Assembly (NCBI GenBank): GCA_030734395.1
Contig: JAUZTG010000042.1
Coordinates: forward strand, 1,364,001 to 1,428,000
Source of the DNA: Sarocladium kiliense
Taxonomy: Eukaryota > Ascomycota > Sordariomycetes > Hypocreales > Sarocladiaceae
Direction of reading: 5' to 3'
Length of the DNA: 64,000 nucleotides
Shown: piece after piece, positions 56,421-64,000 of the stretch
Numbering within the stretch: position 1 is the stretch's first letter
How the letters are laid out: the number at the start of each line of letters is the position of its first letter
Program-made: the position numbers and the translations under genes
Notes under the pieces: model-generated
Seen by the model: only the letters and a program-made list of their open reading frames with translations
Told to the model about the DNA's origin: nothing
The model's database searches: none

Positions 56421-56979
56421 TGTCACCTCGAGGCAGGAATAGCTCGTAGCTTGTTGAGATGTGTCAAACGTTGCTTCTCTGGTGTGCTGGTTTGTAGTGG
56501 AAGCAGCTCCATGCCTCTTCAGCGCAAAGCTCTCTCTCCCCGCATGACTCCCCAGCTGCCACCGTCTATTAAATACGATCATCCGACGCCCTATGTCAAC
56601 CCAGCGGGCAACATCCCCAGAAACCCCGAGACCTGGGGAATCGCGGGGGCGGGGCCGATCCCTGGCAGCTCCGGACCCGGGACATGCACCGGTGGGGGTG
56701 GGGAACGAGGCCATCACGCTCCGGTGGGGGACTCGCATCAAGTTGGAGATGTTGGAGACGGTGATCCCCCACCGGAGTCAGCATGCTCCCCCTCAATATG
56801 CAAGCTCTCCATGATCGGAGGGCTCCAACAGCGAGAGGGGTGATGCTGCGTCTGTGCCCAACGTCTGACGACATGGGCTATTCAGCCGGATAAAGGCCTT
56901 CGAGAGGAGAATGTCGTGAGTCTCTTCCATCTTCCTTTCCTCACATCTTCCCGGTGACTTCATCTCAGTAACATTGACG
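56421..56979. promoter_or_regulatory. Divergent promoter of sugar permease and GH31 gene with CreA-type site cluster
   Basis: The 559-bp spacer contains many SYGGRG (CreA/CRE1 carbon-catabolite repressor) matches. They include CCCCAG 56615-56620 (reverse), CTGGGG 56633-56638, GCGGGG 56643-56648 and 56649-56654, GTGGGG 56692-56697, 56698-56703 and 56724-56729, and CCCCAC 56767-56772 (reverse). A 13-bp perfect inverted repeat with CGG cores lies in the same segment. Glucose repression and binding by the neighbouring zinc-cluster regulator are inferred. Confidence 0.6.
56719..56777. promoter_or_regulatory. 13-bp perfect inverted repeat, possible zinc-cluster operator
   Basis: CTCCGGTGGGGGA (56719-56731) recurs as its exact reverse complement TCCCCCACCGGAG (56765-56777), with a 33-bp spacer. 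A third copy of the CCGGTGGGGG core is at 56689-56698. Each arm contains CCGG and thus CGG triplets, the half-site recognised by many Zn2Cys6 factors. One such factor is encoded at 59328-62512. Confidence 0.5.
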
Positions 56980-59035
56980 ATGCTGCATTACAAGGATAAC
57001 CGCCTCGTCTTCGAGTACGACGGCGAGACCGTCTGGATTGAGCCGTGGGGAGCCAACGCTTTCCGAGTTCGAGCTTCGAAGTCGCAGATCGTGCATTCCG
57101 ATGCGCAGGGTTTGGAGGCCACACCTCCTCCGGTTGAGGAACCCAAGGTCTCCTTTCCTGAGGATGGCTCAGCGACCATCACCAGCGGAAACTTGAGTGT
57201 CGGCGTCACCAAGCGTGGAAAGATCACGTTCCGTGATTCGCGGACTGGCACCGTGGTCTTGGAAGAGTTTCAGCGAAGCCGGCAAGATGTGACTGATCCC
57301 AAATGCAGCGCTCTGTCGGTCAAGCCTCGAGAGTTCAAACCCCTTACAGGTGGCGACTATCACTTGACGGCACGCTTTGAGAGTCGCGATCCGGATGAGA
57401 AGATATTCGGCATGGGCCAATACCAACAGCCATATCTAGATCTTAAGGGCCTCGATCTTGAATTGGCACAGCGGAATTCGCAGGCCAGCGTGCCATTCAA
57501 TCTCTCATCTTGTGGCTACGGCTTCCTATGGAACAACCCAGCGATCGGACGCGCAGTGTTCGGAAAGAATGTTACCACCTATGAAGCATACGCGACTTGC
57601 TCGTTAGACTACTGGGTTGTTGTTGGCGATACTCCAGCAGAGATCCTGGAATCGTATACAGCAGTCACTGGACGGGCGCCGAAGATGCCAGAGTATGGCC
57701 TGGGCTTCTGGCAGTGCAAGCTCCGTTATGAGACTCAGGACGAACTTCTGCAAGTCGCTCGGGAGTACCATCGTCGACAGATTCCTCTTGATGTCATTGT
57801 CGTCGACTTCTTCCATTGGCCCGTCCAGGGAGAATGGAAGTTTGACTCCAAGTACTGGCCTGATCCCGGTAAGCCTAATCAAATTCCACCGTTGCAATGA
57901 TCCTCATCTAACATTCGTTTGTTCAGCGGCTATGGTGCAAGAACTCAAATCGCTTGGTACTGAGCTGATGGTCTCCATCTGGCCCACGGTCGACTACAAG
58001 TCTGAAAACTTCCAGGAAATGCGAGAGCAAGGCTTGCTGGTGCGCACCGAGAGAGGTCTACGCACGAACTTCGACTTCGAGGGCCAAACTATTTACTACG
58101 ATCCGACAAAGCCCGAAGCCCGCGAGTACGTGTGGAGCAAGGCCAAAAAGAACTATTACAACTATGGCATCAAGACCTTTTGGCTTGACGAAGCAGAGCC
58201 AGAGTACTCCGTGTACGACTTCGACAATTACAGATACTACCAAGGCCCGGTGCTCAAGGTGGGCAATATCTACCCACGAGAGTACGCTCGCACATTCTAC
58301 GAGGGACTTCAACGGGAGGAAAAGACCGACTCGATTGTCAACCTCCTGCGGTGTGCTTGGGTAGGCAGTCAGAAGCTTGGAGCCCTTGTATGGAGCGGAG
58401 ACATTGCATCCTCTTGGCCAAGCTTCCGAAATCAGCTCGCAGCTGGGTTGAACATGGGCATCGCAGGTCTGCCTTGGTGGACAACAGACATTGGCGGTTT
58501 CCATGGCGGTGACCCAAGCAAGGAAGATTTTCGAGAGTTGTTCGTCCGTTGGTTTCAATGGGGCACCTTTTGTCCCGTGATGAGGCTTCATGGTGATCGT
58601 GATCCGAAGCGTGGCGATCAGCCCTCCAGCAGCGGTGCAGACAACGAGATCTGGTCGTACGGCCCAGAGGTATACGAGATCTGCAAGAAATATCTTTCTA
58701 TCCGCGAGAAGCTCAGGCCTTACACGCGGCGTCTAATGGAAGAAGCAAGTAGTAACGGTTCTCCAGTGATGAGGACGCTGTTTTATCAGTTCCCTAAGGA
58801 TCCTCGTTCCTGGCAAGTCCATGAGCAGTTCATGTATGGGGACACTTACCTCTGTTGTCCTGTGCTTAGCCCAGGTCTCGACAAGATGTCTGTATATCTA
58901 CCCCCTCTCAGTGATGAGGAAACATGGGTCGATTTCTACAATGAGCAGGTCGCGCACCAAGGTGGACAGACGGTCGAAGTAGCGTGTCCGCGGGAGCAGA
59001 TGCCCGTGTTCACTCGGAAGAAGGCCAACAATTAG
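56980..59035 (+). CDS. Glycoside hydrolase family 31 (alpha-xylosidase/alpha-glucosidase)
   Basis: Exons 56980-57868 and 57927-59035 with a 58-nt intron give 665 residues, starting at the first ATG. There is no signal peptide, so the enzyme is probably cytosolic. The N-terminal beta-sandwich (LVFEYDGETVWIEPWGANAF; FGMGQYQQPYLDLKG) is followed by the (beta/alpha)8 barrel. The nucleophile is Asp384 in KTFWLDEAEPE, and the acid/base is Asp455 in LVWSGDI. GLPWWTTDIGGFHGG and RLHGDRDP complete the GH31 set. The FWLDEAEPE form resembles the alpha-xylosidase (YicI/XylS-like) branch more than classical secreted alpha-glucosidases. It shares a divergent promoter with an alpha-glucoside permease. Exact sugar is uncertain. 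Confidence 0.92.
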
Positions 59036-59327
59036 AGTTACTATGCCACATATTGCGGCTGCTTTAGACATTTATATACAATGTGCCAATACACGAGCAT
59101 GAATATCATTCCGTTCAACGTGCGAGAGCCAACTCCTAGCTGTTCCCAGCTTTCCTCGGCAGATTATAAGTCGTCGTATCCCGCCTAAGCTTGGACAGGC
59201 CACCCCCACACTTGTCGTCCAAGCGCGGCACCCCAACTGGCCGAGCAACCCTCCTCCTTCAACACCTCGTCGACTTCCCCGATCCTGACGCAGCCATTCT
59301 ATTGTCGTCATCTGCGCAAATGGCCCA

Positions 59328-62300
59328 ATGGATGTTCAAGCCTCTCCGGGCTCCGTAAGAGACCCTCGCCTGTCTGCCGCGCCGGTCTCACCAGCAGCGT
59401 CTAACAAAGTATGCTGTGAGGAATGTGGTGCATCCTTCAGTCGGCGCGAGCACCTCCAACGGCATAAGCGGTCGCATACAAATGAGAGGCCGTATACTTG
59501 CTCAAAATGCGGCAATGCCTTCTCTAGGATGTAAGAGCTCATTCCTGGTATCCATCTCATCGTCAACAGAGCCAATACTAAAGTTGGGAACCCCCAGGGA
59601 CGTGCTGGCCAAGCATGCAGAATCTCATAATCAGAAGGCTTCCACGCCGTCGCGTGTCACAAAGGCTTTCCCTCGGGCTTGTCTGGAGTGTGCCAACATC
59701 CGAATCCGCTGTCCGAGAGGGGACCCGTGTCAACGCTGCAGTGATCGAGGACTGAGGTGTACGTATCCCACGGCGAGGAAAAGAAAGGCGTCCAGGGTCA
59801 CAGCGGAAGACGTGGCCGGAGCTATAGTTATGGAATCAGCTGGAGAAGTCGCCGAATCATCTCAAGAGCCTGGCGACGGCACGATCAACCAGGATGATTC
59901 CTCAGCACCGATAGCCACGTCCACCAGAGCCATCACAACCATGGGCAGTGGTGACGATCACCTCGCGTCTGCATGGGAAATGGGACAAACCACGGAGGTC
60001 TCTGTACAACCATTCACAACTTCTAATAACCAGGATTCGTTTCCAGGTGACCCCGCGCTTGAGAGCCTGGGGGCCGAACAGATTACCCAAAACATGGATT
60101 GGTTTGCACTCAACTGGTTATCTCCAGCGGACCCAGCAGAGCTAGAGGGATTCGACCAGGCTGGTTTCGCGATCGCCAATGCTCAGCAAGCCGAAGGTCC
60201 TTATGCTTTATTCCCCTATCCTTATCCATCGAGTCTCGCACCTGGGGATCAATGGGCTTGGCCTGCATCAGCACCGGCTTTTGATCGTGCAGCCCCTGCC
60301 ATCAATACCTCGCCGGCGTCTGGTCAAGCACCTGAGGGTCGGGCATATGCGTCAGATCCTATGGATCAAGCTGCCGTGAATGATGTTGAGGAATCCCCGG
60401 TTTCCGGAGCTACGCCAGCAACACTATATGTCGATGGAGGCGCCTCCCGCGCTCCCTTCAAAGGTCTCGCTGCCCAACGAGGAGTCAACGTGGAGGATGA
60501 AAACTCCGAAGTCGGTTCTGGTATAGAACAGTCCGTCACAGGACATCTCACCAAAGGGGTGCTTTCGCCACAGGCAGCTGAGAACATACTCAACGGCATC
60601 CGCAACTCGGTCTCACTTGAACAACTTCGAGGCGGGTGCTTCCCATCGTTGCATCAGCTGCAAACGTTCTTCCGAATGTACTTTCGATACTTTCACCCTT
60701 CCTTCCCTTTCTTGAGACCGGACCCCTTGTTTTATGACGATGTATCCCGATGGCCGTTGGCGCTCGCAGTTTGCGCAACTGGTGCTCAGTACTGCAGCAA
60801 GTCAGAGAATGCGCTCACGCGACATTTCTTATGCGAAGTGTTGCACCAGGTTGCCACAACTGCCATCGATCATGCACTCTCTGATACTGAGAATAATTCT
60901 CCCTTTACCAACGGCTCACCGGATGGTTCAAGTGAGTCGCAGCTTTTCAGGGTCCAAGCTACGGTTCTCGATTTGATATGTCATTACTATGCCGCCGATC
61001 ATCCGCCGATTCAAAGCACCTCTGTCAGTCAATTCAAGCTGATTCAAGCATGTCGTAAGATGGGTCTCTTGGATCGGCGCGGCCAAGAGACAGGGTTCTC
61101 AACCTCGCAAGATGTCGATACAGCAGCGGTGGAGCTATGGACCCTACAACAGTCGAGACTTCGTACCGGATTTATGATATGGGTAGGCCCTCTGTATTGT
61201 TCTTTTAGGGAGGCAGTTTTGCTAACGTTCTGGGTGGCATAGCTCCTCGACTCGATTTTGTCGATGGAGTGTGAGACTGGGCCGTTCCTAAGCCTCGGGG
61301 ATATCCAATGTTCTCTCCCTTGTCGCGAGCACGTGTGGGAAAGCGCTACTGAGATCACTATCATGAAGGAAGGCACAGACAGTGGTAAGCTATGATTTAT
61401 TTCCGATGTGGATGATTCACCTGCTGAGAGATACAGTCGATTTTCTCGATGCGATGGAGATGCTCTACATCGAAAAGAAGCTGCCCAGGGGGCTTGATGC
61501 TTTCAGTACAATCATCATGGTGCATGTCATTATACAGAGGACCAAAGCTGTTGTGAAGCAGTACCAGACTGGTCTCGCATCCTGGGTGCCATCCGCCAGT
61601 AGCCAGAAGCGCGCACCATCAAGACGAGTGGAGGAGACCTGGCCTCCATGTCTGCCTATCCTGTCCAAGTGGCGCAATAGCGCTTGCGATTGTCTCGATG
61701 TCCTTCACTGGAACGCCAACAGTATCAGCGCTCGAGATGGAGGCTGGGAGCCTTTCACGATCTTTCACCTTCATCTGTCGCGTCTTATACTTCTGACACC
61801 CGTGGGGCCACTTCGAGTCCTAGCCACCGGGTTCCAGAGTGGCCCTTCCATGTCCTCGCAGAAGGTTGATGCTATTCAAACAGCTCGGAGCAAGCTTCTC
61901 AGGTGGGCAGCTGGGGATCAATACAAGGCTCGCCTTGCTGTCATTCACGCCGGTGCTCTCTTTTGGCACGTGCGAAGGTACAGTATCAATTCATTTGTTG
62001 AGCCTCTTGGCATCTACTTGGCTACTCTCGTCCTTTGGGGATACAGTACAGCTTCAATTTACATATCTGAGAACACTACGGCGCACGATGAGATCGCCCG
62101 TCGACAAGCGGCTCAGCCACATGACGGGAGTGGCCGCCCTGACCTCTCACCGAATCCAACCGCGTCAGTCAGAACGATGTCCCCGCTATCTGGTATGGAC
62201 GAGGATCCGGAGGGAATGCAGTTCTATGTTGACCGGCCTTGTGATGACGAGATTGTCCAAGCTTATGTCAAATATGGGCGCAAAATGTCAGGTCGTCTCT

Positions 62301-62512
62301 CCCAAGTTGGCGATCTATGTCAAGTGGATGCTCCACGGAAGATTCTGGCTCAGGGAGAGCGAATTCTAGAGGCAAGACAACGAACTGGAAAGCAGCGAGG
62401 CGGCGATGGAAGCATTACGAGTCCCTCAGGTGCTGGCAGTCCAGTCACATGGGGGATCACGACACACTATCTCAAGATTTTGCGAGATTTCTCACAGGCA
62501 AAGGATATTTGA
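59328..62512 (+). CDS. Transcription factor with two C2H2 fingers plus a Zn2Cys6 cluster
   Basis: Four exons fit: 59328-59530, 59598-61182, 61243-61384 and 61437-62512, with introns of 67, 60 and 52 nt, giving 1001 residues. Finger 1 is C30-x2-C33-x12-H46-x3-H50. Finger 2 is C58-x2-C61-x12-H74-x3-H78 and is completed only by splicing across intron 1, which proves the join. The Zn2Cys6 cluster follows at once: C96-x2-C99-x6-C106-x5-C112-x2-C115-x6-C122. A long acidic/Ser-rich linker leads to a fungal_trans-like middle region (about residues 410-750; FFRMYFRYFHPSFPFLRPD). It starts 292 bp after the GH31 stop on the same strand, so it is the likely regulator of the permease/GH31 pair. Confidence 0.88.
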
Positions 62513-62597
62513 AGGCCGCAACAGACCAGCTGGTGTAGATAATGAGGATCATAGGAGGGATATAACTTTGCTTCCTGACTAACTGCCGACTCTTCCG

Positions 62598-63143
62598 TCA
62601 CGTCGATACCTGTTGTAAATCACTGAAATGTCTCGCGTCGAGTTCCCGCGGGCCGGCCCTTAGTCTTTCGTCGGCATACGCGACAGCGGAGCTTTTGAGC
62701 TCTTCAAGGTCGAGGTCAGGGACCCAGCCCTGCTTCTGCAAAGCCTGTATAGCCTTTATGACCCACGTCACGCAGTTCTCCTGGGGATTTGAGTCCTTCA
62801 CGGGAAGAGGCACCGCGCCGAAGAAGTCTTTGAGCTCATCCATGGATACACCTTTGGGCACTTCCCCGATGATCAGGTGGCCCATTAGCTTCGGAGCAAG
62901 GGTTGGATCCTCGGTCTGCTGGACTCGGAACCGCCAGTCCATTGCGGGGTTGATCAGGCGAAAAGTGACCGGGTCGATGTTCGATGCGTCGGTCGCATCA
63001 AAGACGCGACGCTCTCCTGCCTCTCCCTCTGGAGGCATCACAACGATAGCCCAGTGATAGGCTCCGGCGCCAGAAGTCCGCCGGGCGCTGGCTTGCGAAA
63101 AGTGATCTCGATGGTACAGAGCCACAGCGATGAGGCGAGACAT
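62598..63143 (-). CDS. Hypothetical protein with possible His/Cys catalytic pair
   Basis: The first ATG is at 63143, giving 181 residues; the frame upstream has no ATG. No signal peptide or membrane helix is seen. GAYHWAIVVMPP near the N-terminus and ENCVTWVIKAIQALQ near residue 135 give a His and a Cys within hydrophobic surroundings. That arrangement recalls small papain-fold (NlpC/P60- or PPPDE-like) hydrolases, though in those the Cys usually comes first. The match is suggestive only. It is convergent with the regulator gene, with 85 bp between stops. I recognise no named family. Confidence 0.65.
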   Translation of the reverse strand: MSRLIAVALYHRDHFSQASARRTSGAGAYHWAIVVMPPEGEAGERRVFDATDASNIDPVTFRLINPAMDWRFRVQQTEDPTLAPKLMGHLIIGEVPKGVSMDELKDFFGAVPLPVKDSNPQENCVTWVIKAIQALQKQGWVPDLDLEELKSSAVAYADERLRAGPRELDARHFSDLQQVST

Positions 63144-64000
63144 GGCGGGTTCGTGGTTCAATCGCTGCGACGGTTAGCATGGGCACCATCTGGAGGGCAA
63201 AGTCGTCTCAAAACTCACGCTGGACGCCTAGAAGCGCCCTTATCAATTCGCAGCCGTTATGCACAGATGTTGAGAAGGAGGATGAGCGATGGGCAACATG
63301 GGTCGGCGGTACTTGTCCAATGTGCCTCGTGCCCAGTCTGGCTGCAGATCCATATCCGTTTAGCGAGATCGACAACATCCAACCCACTGTGGTAAGGTGT
63401 TGTGTGGATGGTCTTCTTCTAACTAAGGGCATTAGCATGTCACTTCTGCGCAACAATTCGATCATGAGCTGCTATGACATGGTTCCCGGCATTCAGCTCC
63501 GTTGCTATAGGTCGAGATCGTTAATAGAATATCCGAGAAGCAGGATACGCTCCTTTTTGTTACCTTTGACTCGTTGGTCAGAGCATTTCTCTCCGGCCAG
63601 ATTATTAAATAGGATAGCAAGTAGCAAAAGGAGCAAAACAGTAAGTGAAATCAGTAGTAGGATAGGAAGTAGAGGAGGAAGGAAAGAACGAAGCAGAATA
63701 CCACATAGGGTCTCGTTCTACAAGTCGTGTCCAAGGCAAATAGCTGCGGCTAGCCTAAATGTACGTCATGGGAGGGAACTCTAAGTGGCTTGAGAATCAC
63801 TCAGCCTCCGGTCACTAGTGCAAGGGCAAAGGGAAACAAAAGGGAGTGTGACGCCAGTTGAGTAATGCGGGAAGGGAGATTAGAGATCGCCTTTGCGAGT
63901 TGGGATCTACCTTGTAGCAACTTTGTGGTCCAGTGCCCCTCACCTCGCGGTGGTAAGCCTGCCGCCTACCAAAGCTTCAAGCAGGAGTGAGATAGTAGAT
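63144..64000. other. Right-end intergenic region with AG-rich tract
   Basis: The plus-strand frame 63179-63784 has no motif and overlaps the low-complexity tract, so I do not accept it as a gene. The last 200 bp show nothing recognisable. Confidence 0.45.
63609..63700. repeat. Purine-rich degenerate repeat (AGTAGGATAGNAAG-like)
   Basis: About 90 bp of AG-rich sequence on the plus strand is built from imperfect AGTAG/GATAG/GGAAG units. Its composition mirrors the reverse complement of the CT-rich tract at 16889-17087 (which reads GTAGAATAAAAGGCAG on that strand). Confidence 0.6.

Noticed and set aside
63179..63784. 201-codon plus-strand frame at the right end
   Set aside because: It begins antisense to the upstream region of the 62598 gene and runs through an AG-rich low-complexity tract (Ser/Arg-rich reading).

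Overview
The window is nuclear DNA of a filamentous ascomycete (Pezizomycotina; I cannot place it more narrowly). The evidence is the gene content: fungal Zn2Cys6 regulators, DUF3425 bZIP, DHA2 and Dal5-type MFS carriers, a GPI-anchored Cys/Pro/Thr repeat protein, GPR1/FUN34 and PHO89 transporters. Gene structure agrees: monocistronic genes, mostly 49-70 nt GT-AG introns, and gene-free gaps of up to 5 kb. I see no rRNA, tRNA, CRISPR array, telomere repeat or intact transposon.

Layout. 1-571 is the 5' end of a Dal5-type MFS permease running off the left edge. 4030-6721 is an Hmt1/ABCB6-like half-ABC transporter. About 5 kb without genes follows, then a GPI-anchored wall protein with a 54-bp minisatellite (11729-13506), a small secreted protein (14985-15633) and an ankyrin-repeat protein (18271-20548). 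20840-26920 holds a Zn2Cys6 regulator, a 14-TM DHA2 drug-type exporter and an unusual hydrolase with a duplicated N-terminal alpha+beta domain, all on the minus strand. 28562-30873 holds an F-box/membrane protein and a small TM-anchored protein. 31.8-35.6 kb contains three frame-broken gene remnants. 36130-39773 has an acetate-type (GPR1/FUN34) channel and a BSC6-like MFS permease.

The most striking locus is 39990-45205. An NCS1 nucleobase/ureide-type permease is transcribed divergently from a two-domain enzyme that joins a biuret-hydrolase-like cysteine hydrolase to an allophanate-hydrolase-like amidase. All expected catalytic residues are present. The shared ~1 kb promoter carries three exact HGATAR sites for an AreA/NIT2 GATA factor. 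It reads as a self-contained nitrogen-scavenging module: import, hydrolysis of the first amide, then hydrolysis of allophanate to ammonia and CO2.

45495-47356 is a PHO89-type Na+/phosphate symporter with two perfect PHO4-type sites upstream. Next come a bZIP-DUF3425 regulator, a SMYD-type SET protein and a secreted clan GH-A glycosidase. 54795-62512 is a sugar-use cluster: an alpha-glucoside permease, a GH31 enzyme transcribed divergently from it through a promoter packed with CreA-type sites, and a regulator carrying both C2H2 fingers and a Zn2Cys6 cluster. A conserved-looking hypothetical protein (62598-63143) and an AG-rich repeat close the window.

Exon boundaries were worked out by eye from frame continuity, splice consensus and remembered family motifs. 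No database search was possible, so gene names are family-level.
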